A DNA stretch of 64,000 bases from Epiperipatus broadwayi. Its lineage: Eukaryota; Onychophora; Udeonychophora; Euonychophora; Peripatidae. This document shows positions 33,780 to 44,927 of the stretch, piece after piece (position 1 is the stretch's first letter; each line of letters opens with the position of its first letter). A program made the position numbers and the translations under genes. Below the pieces are notes generated by a model. That model ran no database searches and was not told the DNA's origin. It saw nothing but the letters and a program-made list of their open reading frames with translations. The DNA lies in contig JAQFVV010006541.1 in NCBI GenBank assembly GCA_028023455.1, positions 540,128 to 604,127 of the forward strand. The letters run 5' to 3'.

Positions 33780-33960
33780 CTAATGACACTTTTAATTTAA
33801 GAAATAATAATGTTATAATGTTATATAATAAATATAGTGATAGAGTTAGAAGTATTATGTTCCTAAATGATTTATCTGACAATTTAATAAATATAGAGAT
33901 CTTTAGAAAACTCAAAACAATATATATTAATAATAAATTATTTTTCTTTTTATTTTCTCT
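33780..33960 (+). pseudogene. LINE ORF2 C-terminal end and 3' UTR
   Basis: 'LYNKYSDRVRSIMFLNDLSD' with NLINIEIFRKLKT resembles the C-terminus of CR1-like ORF2 proteins (xxFNxLPDxIxNIxxxxxFKxxLKT). A T-rich AT tail follows. It connects with 32.6 kb if the family B insertion is removed. Confidence 0.5.
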
Positions 33961-34303
33961 TTTTTTTTTATTTCCACGTTTTTATTCTTCGTTTTGACAT
34001 TTAAGTATATGATAATTTATATATTTTGTATTTATATATATATATATTGTTATGATAACAAGAGGCTGTGCCCAACTACCCACTCACTAAAATATTATCA
34101 CAACACATCAAAAGCAGAAAATCAATAAATGTAACCTTAAGGTAGCTATCTCTTATCCTGATCCAAAACATTTTAATCCTATAAAGCAAGGTCACATAAC
34201 ATCAGGTTACATAAAAAGATTATTTATCAAAATAAAACTCTCTTAATCAAATCTCAGGGTTCATTTTAAAAATCCTTTAATAAACAAATATATTCATAAA
34301 AAA
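33961..34303. other. AT-rich spacer
   Basis: Nothing recognised beyond a short TA run near 34035. Confidence 0.5.
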
Positions 34304-34438
34304 TAAAAAGCTATGCTAATTTGCTCTAACAAACTTTATTGATAAATGCTAGCTAAACAAAACATTAAAAATCTCTATCTTGAAAACCACTCCCTAACCT
34401 CAGAGCAATGGTTTCAAGCTTTGGCAAATATAATCATG
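34304..34438 (-). mobile_element. Family D half element
   Basis: Matches the left arm of the 29.4 kb foldback (GCTATGCTAATTTGCTCTAA, CTTGAAAACCACTCCCTAAC) and stops inside the hammerhead region. GAAACC and GCUC remain but CUGAGGA is lost, so no ribozyme. Confidence 0.7.
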
Positions 34439-34904
34439 TTCTTCACCTCATGTTCTTATCCAAACAGTAAATGTGATTCTAGTAAATAATAACACCATAA
34501 AATACAATCTTTGGATAATACTCTAATATGATAAACACATTTGAATTTAAAATTAATCACGAAACTAAGATATTACAATAATTATATAGCAATCTAAGAT
34601 GAAATTCGTGATACTATGAGTAGGAAATGAATATTGTTCTATTCATATATAACACAAAAAGTTCATTTCTAATCTTAATCAAGATTAAAATAATATATTG
34701 TTAACCAAGGATGCACCTTAAAAACATTAATAATATAAATTTAATAAAGTGGCTTTTATGATATATATAATACATATGATTTTGGATTTCTGACAATGCA
34801 TATGATGATACAGATACAAATTCAGAAGGAATAATTATTTCCATATTTTATTAACACTAAGACAATAAAGCAAATTACTCTAGATTTTAGTAAGTTCTTC
34901 CATA
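34439..34904. other. AT-rich spacer
   Basis: Nothing recognised. Confidence 0.5.
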
Positions 34905-35060
34905 ATGTAAGCTTGTGGTTAAACACCTGTAGAGGTCCCAACTATCGCATTTTATACGCATATTATCGAGGTTATAGCCTCAGTAAATATTACTTAGGTA
35001 ATCAATGTGAGTTTAATAAATTTATAATTACAACTTTAAGTTTATAAATGTAGATTATAA
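34905..35060 (-). repeat. Family E repeat
   Basis: GTAAGCTTGTGGTTAAACAC, TAGAGGTCCCAACTATCGCA, CAGTAAATATTACTTAGG and a downstream AT-rich part with TTATAATTACAACTTTAAG are the complement of 49385-49507. Confidence 0.75.
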
Positions 35061-35204
35061 CAATCAACCCTTAAACTATTAATAACCTCAATCTATAATG
35101 AAGTCAACTTCCTTTAACAATGAAGGTGATATCGCTTTTTCTATGGTCTGATAGAATATTGGGTGTGAGTTAATTTACAATAATAGCAGGAAATATTTTA
35201 CTGT

Positions 35205-35570
35205 TTAAGGATTGAATGGGATTGTTAGCCATGAAAATGTGAATGACTTAGTCTGCAAGTTATGTAAGGAAGGTGTAGAAAATATAAGGCATCTGCTAAT
35301 TGAATGTAAATGCTTACAAGCAAAATGAGTACAAATAATGAAGTTGTGAGAGAATAAATATAAACAAAGTGATTACACAGAAAGTGAGTTCTTGCAATTT
35401 ATGCTAGATTTGGATCTAGATGGACAAATATGATGTTGGGGAGATGTAATGGAATAAGGTAGAGAAGAATTTGGAAAAACTTAGGATGGGAATGGAAAGG
35501 TAAGATAAGGTGGATAACAGGTTTCTCTGGTCATAGTGGCTGAGAGATTGCTGACTTTAATTTCATCACA
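35205..35570 (+). pseudogene. LINE C-terminal zinc-motif fragment
   Basis: Reads 'CKLCKEGVENIRHLLIECK', the CxxC...H...C motif found at the C-terminus of many non-LTR ORF2 proteins ('CxxCxxxxETxxHxLLxC'), then a stop and 'SEFLQFMLDLDLDGQI'. No reverse transcriptase precedes it, so this is a 5'-truncated copy of yet another LINE. The GATTGCTGACTTTAATTTCA segment with CATCACATCAC near 35550 is likely its 3' end. Confidence 0.7.
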
Positions 35571-35790
35571 TCACATATATTTATGTAGACACTAAAGATT
35601 GCAACTTGAACAATGAGTGTGAGATTAATAATGCAAAGAAGTTTAAACAAACTTAATTAATCAGGCAAATATAACCTGTTCTGAAAGCAGACTAATAAAT
35701 AGTCAATTATTGTTAAAGGAGGTTGTCATGACTACAGGTTGAGACTGTTAATAGATTAAGGTTTGGTTGTTATTATTTATTAACACTAAT
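35571..35790 (+). mobile_element. Family H repeat followed by family C remnant
   Basis: CACTAAAGATTGCAACTTG to CAGACTAATAAATAGTCAA is the counterpart of 31880-32012. Then TTAAAGGAGGTTGTCATGAC and a diverged family C arm follow. Confidence 0.6.
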
Positions 35791-36237
35791 AAATATCACA
35801 AGGATAAATCATTAGCATTTTAATAAAAATCAGAATTACATAATTATCACAATGTTTAAATAAAATTTAAACTACCCATATATAAATACAATATGATTTA
35901 ATAATGATTATAGAAATCTCTCACATCTATTATTAATCCAGCTTTTATTCTCCTATATCACAGAATGAAGTATATTTAATAATATTAACAAATAAATCTT
36001 ACCAACAATATAATAATGTTGAATTTTGAAGATGTATAATTTCATAGCCACATATAAATAATTATACATTTAAGCATAAATCATTTTATCAATGTTTTTA
36101 AATATATAAGATTTGCAGAATAGGCATATCAACTATATTAAGATTCTTAAGTTACTCTTACTATACCAAGAGCAAAATAAAGTCATAGTTGGCATCACAT
36201 ATGGGCTTAAAATTTTTTGTTAAGAAAAATATCAAGG
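35791..36237. other. AT-rich spacer
   Basis: Nothing recognised. Confidence 0.5.
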
Positions 36238-36247
36238 AATACAAAAA

Positions 36248-36533
36248 GCACTAAACATCACATGATCACAATTTCTTATGCTTGCTAATAACTGTTATTA
36301 AAACAGGAAAAACTCTCCATATGGTAGTGCTAGAGGGTTGCATTAGATCCTAAGATCTTGGTGCAGTACTCTTATATCCAAAGCTCCTCATTGATAAAAG
36401 CCACAAGCTAGAAACTAGTCTGGGGATATTGGATGAATAGGCACTACATAGAAATTTTATGCACAAGCCTTCTGGCACCCACTGATTACTCTGGCTTGCA
36501 CTAAGTGGCACTAGTGTATATTTTTCCTGTTTT
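36248..36533 (+). mobile_element. Family A foldback copy with target duplication
   Basis: Starts GCACTAAACATCACATGATC, jumps after GTAGTGCTA to the inverted arm (GAGGGTTGCATTAGATCC) and ends TTTTTCCTGTTTT. AATACAAAAA at 36238-36247 and 36534-36543 is a 10 bp target duplication. The plus-strand hammerhead (about 36374-36432) keeps GAAACTAGTC and helix I but has TTGATAA instead of CUGANGA, so it is inactive. Confidence 0.82.
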
Positions 36534-36543
36534 AATACAAAAA

Positions 36544-37884
36544 AACATTATGATGGAATATACTCAAAATAAACCCTTGTCCAAAGGTGTACATAAGGAA
36601 TTAGAATCTTGTCTTTAATTTTAACAAATATATGAAGACTAACCCATCATGACAGATTGCTTAAAATATAGTATTATTAGCTACCTGTCACTTAAGACAG
36701 ACTTATAAAAGCATGATAAAAATAATATATGAAAATAGCATTAATTCTACTATCTTTTGTAGCAATAACAAATGTATGATATAAAAAACTAATTAAATAC
36801 AGTAATTAATGCAAAATATAACTAGGCATACAAATTGTGGCATAGAAATTTAATAAGAAAAATGTACATTTACTCCAATAATTTCTCCATTCACTTATAC
36901 ACATTCTAATCAACTTCATATAAGACATATATGTACCTTTGATTATATTTCAATACAGTAATATTCTGAGAACTCATATAATAAATATAATACAAATCAT
37001 ACATAAATACTAAATATGCAGTATCATAAATGTAATGCACATATAAATAAAACTTATATCTAAATATTTATAACCTGTTTACCATTTAATAGTTCAATTA
37101 GTCCTTAAGTCATTGATTTTAATACCATTTTGTAGCACAATAGTTCAAATAATGACTTCGTAGACATGTTGAAGATTTTATTAAAATATTCTGATGATGT
37201 GAATATTAAATATTGGCAAAATAATTATTTAAAATCTGAAGCGTGAGTAAATAAGTATTGACATAATCTGAGAAGCCATTCAAGGTAATTAACAAAATAT
37301 TTGTTGAAATAATATGAAGAAAAAAAAAATTTTATTTTGAACCAATTCAAATAGAAAACAATAAAAAAAAGTAAAAATATTTGTTTCAAGCAGCATGGAG
37401 ATAAGAATATTATCTCCTTTTGAAACACAATTTATAGGTTCATACACTGTAAAATTTATAAAAATCGTAATATATTTTTTGTTAAAACAATGCAAAGTTT
37501 TATATAACAATAAATAATTTTTCAGGAGCACAGGAAACCTTTAAAAGCAATAAATATTCTAAAACATTAAGCAGAATACGTTTTACGAAATATTTTCTCT
37601 TTCATCAGTAATAAAATATTTAAAAGCAATAAAGTACGTTTAAGCATGAATATTCTGCATTTTCAGAAGAAGGCAAAATATTTTTTTAAAATTCAATATT
37701 TATGAACACATATTTAACATAAGATAAATTTCTGAAAAATATCAATCTTTTCGTTCCATACTTTAATAAATGTTAAAACAAATATTCTATTTAGTCAAAA
37801 TAAGAGTCATAGATCACATGACACTATTCTCTTGAGCTTGTAATTTATAAACAATAAGGATTGCCAATTCCTGTACAAGCTTTG
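36544..37884. other. AT-rich spacer
   Basis: Short minus-strand ORFs at 37225-37531 overlap each other and are low-complexity; not called. A diverged repeat of about 35 bp (AAGCAATAAA...TTTTA) occurs at about 37545 and 37623. Confidence 0.5.
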
Positions 37885-38060
37885 TGTTAAATGCTTAGCC
37901 AGAGAAAGCATTTAAAATATCTCTGTCAGAAACTCTCCCCCCAAACCCCTGACCATGGTTTCATACTTCGGCACTCCTCAGAGAGGTGCTAGGATAGCTT
38001 CAGACACTATATCTAAAAATACCAACCCAAAGCCAGCATTTATCTAAAAGTTATCTATTG
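37885..38060 (-). mobile_element. Family D partial copy
   Basis: GTTAAATGCTTAGCCAGAG, ATTTAAAATATCTCTGTCAG and CACTCCTCAGAGAGGTGCTA align with the left half of the 29.4 kb element. It holds a well-formed hammerhead on the minus strand. The boundaries are approximate. Confidence 0.7.
37945..37987 (-). ncRNA. Hammerhead ribozyme motif, family D, with compensatory changes
   Basis: Minus strand: ACCUCU, CUGAGGA, GUGC-CGAA-GUAU, GAAA, C, CAUG, GUC, AGGGGU. Helix I AGGGGU/ACCUCU keeps six pairs (one G-U) although both strands differ from the 29.5 kb copy (UGAGGC/GCCUCA). That is coordinated change consistent with selection or common descent of a paired structure. Helix III again has two pairs. Confidence 0.76.
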
Positions 38061-39710
38061 AGTGGAAAATCTGAAATTTTCAGACACCTACATGTCTTCA
38101 AACTCAGCTATCCAACTCAAAATAGCAATATAATATTTTTTATGAATATCATTTTAAATCACAAAAAAAAACCCAATAACAATAAAATAATTTACTTTCA
38201 TTAACAAATCATAGACATTAATCATTCCATAAATTTTATTCCACAGCTAATTTTATCAATTACAACATCATGCAAAATTAGCAAAACTTCTTATTTTACC
38301 ATAATATAAAATTATGCTTACTGAAAATCTTTTATAAACAATCTAGCTCAGGATTTGCAAAATATATAGTCTATAATTCATTGTAGAATAAAGTATAATA
38401 ACCATAGCTTAAAGTAATATAAAGTTCTGGTATTTAACATTTTTAAAATTCTCATCCATTCCCAAGCTAAAGTGCAATCTTAACAAAACTGCTGCATGGT
38501 CATTGTATACCACTAAACCACATACAAAAACCTTTAAAGGAGAACCCACCACATTTCTTGGCTTCCCATTTTATTTGAGGGCACATGGAATGAGACAAAA
38601 CAACTTAAGGTTCACACCCTAAAAATTACTACTTCCTTATCAAAATGTATCTTTCCATCTATTCAAAAATCCAACTGTTCAATATACTTGTTCTAACAAA
38701 GATAAATTATTACACACCCATAATTAAATTCATAGAAGTATTTACATCTATCCCTTTGCAACAAGCTTCTATTCAAAATGGGTTGGAAATTTATAACCTT
38801 GAACCTTCAGAATTCAGAGAACAGTTAATGTACTTGACTCTACTCTTAGTCTCTTCAGCATATTTCAATGTCTACTTCCTATAACACCTACTAAAAAGCC
38901 CCCTCCAACATCTAGTTACCTCACATTTCTTATTAAATCAGTACAAAGTATATACATTCAAATTCTTCTGCATGTTGTTAGTAAATACACCTACTGGCAA
39001 ATAAACACTTTACTATACCCCAACATTCATTTTGCTTTAAATTCCATGTTAGTGATAAACAATAAACAACTATTATGAAAATTCCAAAGATGGTCACTTG
39101 AGCCAAAATTATTTGATTTTCATTGATCCATTCTGTGAACTGGGCCATCCACAGCAACATATTTTGTACTTATATCAAACCTTGACCAAAATTCATGATT
39201 TTATCTTAAATACACACAGGCAATCAAAATTCTCAATTCAGCAAATAATTTCATATCAAAGGTCTACCATACCCACAGCCCAGTCTAGTACATTTTATAC
39301 TATTTGCATTTTGGTGTACTTAATGTACATTTATTCTAGGAAATAATACCAGGTGGCATCCATCAACATTTATTAACAAATTTAAGCAACTTAATTTTAA
39401 GTTTACGGAATTTCTTCTCCAGACTTACATGCAGAAACTTGATCCCTTCTCAAGAAACCAGTGAACCTCTAATTTAAAACAGTATAAATAAATGCTCAAC
39501 AGTTAATGTTGTCAGTTTTATATATTCAACTATAGCAACTTGAAGATAAAACTTAATTTTTTTGCAGATATATTAATGATTTAAAAACTTTGATGCATAA
39601 GCATAAATTACAAATGATTGATGTAACTTTAAATATTAAACAATTTAAACATAAAAGAGAGAAAAAAGATTGCCACCGTGACACTTGCGATCAAAGCTGT
39701 GTAATATTTG
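38061..39710. other. Spacer with C-over-G strand bias
   Basis: From about 38440 to 39480 the plus strand is clearly richer in C than G. Two short ORFs (38645-38884, 39098-39346) are open but match nothing I know. Possibly a decayed transcribed element; not called as a gene. Confidence 0.4.
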
Positions 39711-39726
39711 TAAACAAAGTTTAATA

Positions 39727-40331
39727 TATAGGGTATATGAGCACAGACTTTCACACCACTCTCCACTCTATCTCATAACACTGATACACCTGAACACATA
39801 TATGTCGAAAAGATAAATACATATAGACACAGATATATAATAAGCCTGTGTTTCAGTTATTACATAGTAGAGATGTCTGCCCATCCCTAGTATATGTATT
39901 AAATGGATTATGTCCTATACATGAGGGGTCAGATTGACCTATGGTCAACATGGGTGTGACAAGAATCTCGGCCTCAGGGTGGCCTTTGAGCGTTCCATCA
40001 TCAGATTTTCAATTGGATGGACGGTTGAAGAGTTGGAGAATGGAGTAGATTGAAGCCTGTCCATTAAAGTATGAAGATTGGTTGTCTTAATATATATCTG
40101 AGCACTTATAGCATATATGTGTAGAGATGGTAATCTGGACCAACTGATGATTGCTGGTTTAGCATGAAATACGTATATTGGTGAGTATTTATCTTTTCGA
40201 CATATATGTGTTCAGGTGTATCAGTGTTATGAGATAGAGTGGAGAGTGGTGGGTGATGTGAAAGTCTGTGCTCATATACCCTATATATTTCATATATAGA
40301 CAAAGGTATATAATAAGCCTGTGTTCAGTTA
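39727..40331 (+). mobile_element. Family B element with inverted leader and 16 bp target duplication
   Basis: 39727-39825 is an inverted copy of the family tail (GGGTATATGAGCACAGACTT and so on). A short tail repeat (GCCTGTGTTTCAGTTAT) follows, then a full plus-oriented unit from about 39890 to 40331. TAAACAAAGTTTAATA at 39711-39726 and 40332-40347 is a perfect 16 bp target duplication. The inverted leader plus direct unit is the same layout as family A. Confidence 0.88.
40131..40187 (+). ncRNA. Hammerhead ribozyme motif, family B
   Basis: CCAA (40140-40143), CUGAUGA (40144-40150), hairpin UUGCUGGUUUAGCAU, GAAA (40166-40169), UACGUAUA with palindromic helix III AUACGUAU and cleavage triplet AUA (cut predicted after 40177), then UUGG. 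Outer helix I is UAAUC/GAGUA with one mismatch. Helix II is closed by U-U here instead of the G-C seen at 20 kb, so activity may be reduced. Confidence 0.7.
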
Positions 40332-40347
40332 TAAACAAAGTTTAATA

Positions 40348-40769
40348 AAATTATTGTTGTTGAAACGTAATAATAATAATTTACATAATTTGTTTATTAA
40401 TTAAAAAGGTTATATATTTGTGACAGGTGAGGCTAAAGATAAGGGAGCGTCTTATCAATTCGATTATGAAAAAAAAATGGTGATTCTTAAATTGGGGAAC
40501 AAACCCTGCTTATGCTATCAATGAGACTGGTTATCGTTTGCATATGTGAGTAGTAACGACAGTGATAAGAGAGGGGTATGCTTATTAATAATTCATCTTC
40601 TATAAATGTAAGTAATGTGAAAAGAAATCCCCTTCCAAAACATAGGAGAGGAAAAGAAATTACGTGCTTAATTTGCAACCTGCTGAAATAATATGCATGT
40701 ATATATATATATGAAAATACACACAAAGATAATTTAAAAAACATTAATTAAAATCAAAGAGTTTATATT
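40348..40769. other. AT-rich spacer
   Basis: Nothing recognised. Confidence 0.5.
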
Positions 40770-40779
40770 AAAAATGAAA

Positions 40780-40986
40780 TACACTGTACAGGCTTAAACC
40801 TGCATTTATATATGTAATATATGCGGGATTCGAACTCAGACTTTCACATGACCCACTACTCTCAATGCCATCTCATATTGCTGACCCACCTGATCACACA
40901 CATGTTGAAAAGATAAATAATCACCAATATACGTATTTCATGCTAAACCAGCAATCATCAGTTGGTCTAGATTACTATCCTCACAC
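40780..40986 (-). mobile_element. Family B element, compact minus copy
   Basis: In minus orientation it starts TGTGAGGATAGTAATC just before the hammerhead, then has the tRNA-like block, GAGTTCGAATCCCGC (box-B-like) and the TATATTACATAT tail to GTACAGTGT. AAAAATGAAA at 40770-40779 and 40987-40996 is a 10 bp target duplication. Confidence 0.85.
40918..40974 (-). ncRNA. Hammerhead ribozyme motif, family B
   Basis: Minus strand: UAAUC, UAGA, CCAA, CUGAUGA, UUGCUGGUUUAGCAU, GAAA, UACGUAUA, UUGG, U, GAUUA. Both segments of helix I are fully paired (UUGG/CCAA and GAUUA/UAAUC) around an internal loop, and helix III is the perfect palindrome AUACGUAU. Helix II is closed by U-U. Confidence 0.74.
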
Positions 40987-40996
40987 AAAAATGAAA

Positions 40997-41499
40997 CTAA
41001 ATGGGTGTATATAAATATCATTTTTACATTTCAACTGTTAATAAATGAATATAAAAGTTTAGGTCTAGTGTACAATGTTAGCCAAAAAGCTGTTATTTAT
41101 AAACTTCATAAGTCTTTTTATTAAAAATAACATTTTACTGGATATATATTGCAAGCTGATTTGTATTTCTGAAGAAATGACTTAAATTAACAAACAACAA
41201 CAACAAAAAAAACCTTTCTGGCATAGAACTTAACGCATGCGCCTCATTAGGTCTTGAGCTTTGGATCGAATGCGAGGTTTGCGGACACAGGTTAGTAATA
41301 ACACAACCTTTCGAGTACTATTATCCTCCACTCAATATCTGAAAAAAAGTGGAGAATAATAAGAAGCTTGCTGAACTTTGGAGATTTTTTCAAATCACCA
41401 ACAGCCTTAGATTTTTTTTTTCCCCGATAGGCGATTCGTAATGCTCCCACCTAATTATTTTACAATAGGCGTAAATTGATAATTATCCTTTTTTCAGCA
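40997..41499. other. Spacer, less AT-rich in part
   Basis: A block at about 41221-41345 with several CpGs and no clear ORF; origin unknown. Confidence 0.45.
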
Positions 41500-41620
41500 C
41501 AGAATACGTATATCGGAGATCATTTATGTGTGTGGTCATATGTACCGGCTATATAAGATGGAGTGGATAGCTGAAGAAAGCTTGAATGTCTGTGTTCAAA
41601 TCCCCTTTAATTATATCTTT
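41500..41620 (+). mobile_element. Family B 3' part
   Basis: From AGCACAGAATACGTATATC (remnant of helix II, GAAA and helix III) through the tRNA-like block to GTGTTCAAATCCCC. The ribozyme is truncated. Confidence 0.7.
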
Positions 41621-43121
41621 TCCTTATTAAAAGAATCTAGATTGGTCATGTTGAGAATCAGCGTGTTCAATATTAAATATGAAAGTATTACCGTATGTTT
41701 TTCAGATAAGTACCTATTGGTTCTGAACCTACGAAAACCTTTAATTTAAATAATTTATGGTTGTAATTATTTGTTTACTTTGACGTTATTTTACGTAGGT
41801 CTTTTATGAACAATATACCGCTGGTAATTTAACCGCGCTCTCATTAAGTAATATTTTAAGGCAATTAAGTCAATATCATACATTTTTAACATTGTTATTT
41901 TTATTTTGAAAATTTAAAAAAAAAAATTTTATTCAAGAATAAATGATAAACTAATAAAAACTTTAATTTTCCTACCTTCTGCTAGGATTTTAATATATGG
42001 CTGCGTTGATGATAGACTCGCTTTTCAAATGCATAGAGAAATTCTAGCAACTAGGTCAGGGTTAGATTATAATTTATCATCTAATTCAATTGTTTACTAT
42101 CCGCTTTTTAATAGCATCGTTATTTCTAGTTTATGAGTGTTGTTTTATTATTCCTCCCCAATTACAAATAATTTCTTTTGTCTTATTTTTTTCAAGCGCT
42201 TTTTGACACCAAATAGATTTATAGGAGACATAATTGTAAAAAATGAGTTTATTTTCTCAAAATAGAACATCACGTGTCAAACATATAGTTCAGGGTTTAA
42301 AAATTTTACGCAGAAATTATATTTTTGGTCATTAAAACATTCAGGAACGCATTATTAAAAAATAAAAACATATATTTCCGTGTCTTTATTTGAATTCAAA
42401 CCCCGTTTTTTTAGTTTAGCACAGCAGAATAAACGCTTGAATCCGACAGCTCAGGTTTATTTATTTTTTTTCAAACTTTTATGATGATTTTGTGCCGGCT
42501 ATTTATTTATTTTTAAACCTCTGCGAAAACATTCTAATTATTTCATTTTAATAACTTCAATTTTTTTACGGTACGATTCATCATCATCTAACAGACAGAA
42601 AATGCATAAGAACAAAAACAAATATTATGTATATTCAAAGAATGGAAATACATTTGCATAATCAATATTCCGTGATAACGTTTATATAAAGAAATGACGG
42701 ATGATATATGAGGTTTATGGCAGGCTCTATCGGAATATAGGGACTGAAAAGGTAAAATAGAATGAGAAAAAAAAAAACTAGATAGAAGAGATAATTTGAT
42801 GACCAAAATGCTTATCCCCCAAGGCAGTTTGGTTAAAATATTTTTCATAACATTTAAACTATAGTTTTTACTATTTTATCTTTTTATTTTATACATATGT
42901 TTGTCTCTTATTCTTTATGAGCAATATATAAATACGGAGTGAATGAATAATATTAAAAGAAGGAAGAAAAGTGCCTGGAAAATAAACAATATTAATGGAA
43001 ATCTTATTTGAAGATAATATTAAAGATCTATAATGTTTTTTTTTTACTTATGAAATTAAAATCTTACTTTATTTTGTATTCAGAGTCCACATATGACAAA
43101 ATTCAAAACTGAAACTATCAC
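41621..43121. other. Spacer without recognised genes
   Basis: An 86-codon minus-strand ORF at 42588-42848 has no motif I recognise and is not called. Confidence 0.5.
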
Positions 43122-43131
43122 ATTCATTATG

Positions 43132-43466
43132 CCCATGGGTGTGACAAGAAGCCTCAGGGTGGCCTTTGAGCATTACATCATCAGATTTTCAATTGGATGG
43201 ACGGTTGAAGAGTTGGAGTGTGGAATAGATTGAAGCCTGTCCATTAAAGTATTAGGTTTGGTTATCTTAATATATATTTGAGCACTTATAGCATATATGT
43301 GTAGAGGTTGTAATCTGGACCAACCGATGATTGCTGGTTTAGCATGAAATACGTACATTGGTGATTATTTATCTTTTCAACATATATGTGTTCATGTGTA
43401 TTAGTATTATGAGATAGTGTGGAGAGTGGTGAGTCGTGTGAAAGTCTGTGCTTATATACCCTATAT
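43132..43466 (+). mobile_element. Family B element
   Basis: From CCCATGGGTGTGACAAG to TATACCCTATAT. ATTCATTATG at 43122-43131 and ATTCGTTATG at 43467-43476 form a 10 bp target duplication with one mismatch. The hammerhead region at 43311-43367 has helix I, helix III and GAAA intact, but the core reads CCGAUGA instead of CUGAUGA, so it should be inactive. Confidence 0.84.
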
Positions 43467-43476
43467 ATTCGTTATG

Positions 43477-44377
43477 TTGTGAATTTAACAGCAATTGAGG
43501 AGAGTTAAGAAATTAACTGAAAATATTTCTGTGGATTGAAAGACCATATATTATATTTAATTACCAATATATTTATATTGTTATTATATATATAATATTC
43601 ACTTTCATTTATTAAGTGCAGAGGTCATATGTAATTAAAGAGAAAGGATTGCCACTTTTAATATATGTACTGTACTCATTTTTATAATAGCTCAATGATG
43701 TCATATTGAGTACTGAGAATACTCTCAAACCCAAATGCAATATACTGACTTGAAAAAATAAGAGTGGCCATCTTATCTTTAAACCTAAATTCTAATTATA
43801 TAGGCTATTCTAAAGCATCTTAGTTTGAGAGGTGAAGATGTTTATCTTATCAATTTTTAAATCCAATATCTTCTTTCATATATTCACAACAACAATATGT
43901 TGAACTATTATAAAAATCAGTACAATGCATATATTAAAGATAGAAATCCTTTTTCTTTAATTACATAAAAACATATCTAATTAAATTTTGTGTCAATAAA
44001 ATTAAGACTCCCCGAGAAAGTAAATAAAAAACCTCTTATGAAAACTATAATCTGCTCTCAAAATATTACCAATATATATCTTTGTTTTTGAACTGATGCT
44101 AGAAGCCATAAAAGTGATATTACAGTCAAAATTATTTAAATGAGAATTAATTATTTCATAAACTGGGTGACCTAATCAATACATCATGTAATTTATAAAA
44201 TATTTTATAAAATCTTTTGACAAAATCTCCAACACAACTGATATTTTTAACTGCCATAAATATATTAATTATAAAATACAGTTGGTACAGGGAAAACATG
44301 ATTAATTCATTCTCCATGCTCTCTGCAGAAGTTCTAAATCATTTTATGTGTTCTGTCGTGATATAGATTACTGTATT
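43477..44377. other. AT-rich spacer
   Basis: Nothing recognised. Confidence 0.5.
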
Positions 44378-44698
44378 TATTACAAAATTTTAAGATACTG
44401 ATATGCCTGGATCATGAGTTATAACATCAAATATGAGTTTGACAAAAACAGATCATCTTCAATGCATTTTCTTCCAAATGAAGTCTTGAAAATTGTTAGA
44501 AAACATTCTTACAAATAATGGCTTCACATCCATTCACAGTTTGAATTATTTCAAATGGTGAGTTAGAAGTTTTACCCAATGTAATGTGAAATTTGATATT
44601 ATTGTTTTGATCCATTATGAAATAAAATACAAAGAACATGGTCACATATATCATAACTCATGATCCAGATATGCTAGCATTTTAAAATTTTGTAGTGA
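44378..44698. mobile_element. About 320 bp inverted-repeat element
   Basis: TACAAAATTTTAAGATACTG with CTGGATCATGAGTTATAACA (44379-44430) is mirrored by ATATCATAACTCATGATCCAG to AAATTTTGTAGTG (about 44645-44695). Arms are about 50 bp; the interior is non-coding. Confidence 0.7.
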
Positions 44699-44927
44699 AT
44701 AACTAATGTGTGTGTTAATTCACAGATGGCACTGCAGGCAGCTTGAAGAGAGATAGTCAGCTTTTGACTGGAACGCAGTGTGTACTTTAATTTAAACTGC
44801 ATAACAATATTAATTATAATATTACAATATATTAAATTTAAGTAATCAAAAGTAATGCAATTTTATTAAGATTTCCAAATTCCAATTATAATCTTGGAAT
44901 TTATTCTCAGAAAATAAGCACATATTC

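Larger units (their letters stand above)
28380..33960 (+). mobile_element. Decayed plus-strand LINE with nested insertions
   Basis: Collinear LINE pieces run through this interval: ORF1-like (28400-29200), endonuclease (30340-30545), reverse transcriptase (31420-31830 and 32260-32640) and a C-terminal piece (33780-33920). Four kinds of element interrupt it: a SINE at 28.56 kb, a family D foldback at 29.4 kb, a SINE dimer at 30.55 kb, family H/C pieces at 31.9-32.1 kb and a family B copy at 32.8-33.7 kb. The translated blocks differ from the minus-strand LINE, so this is a separate, older family. Confidence 0.75.
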
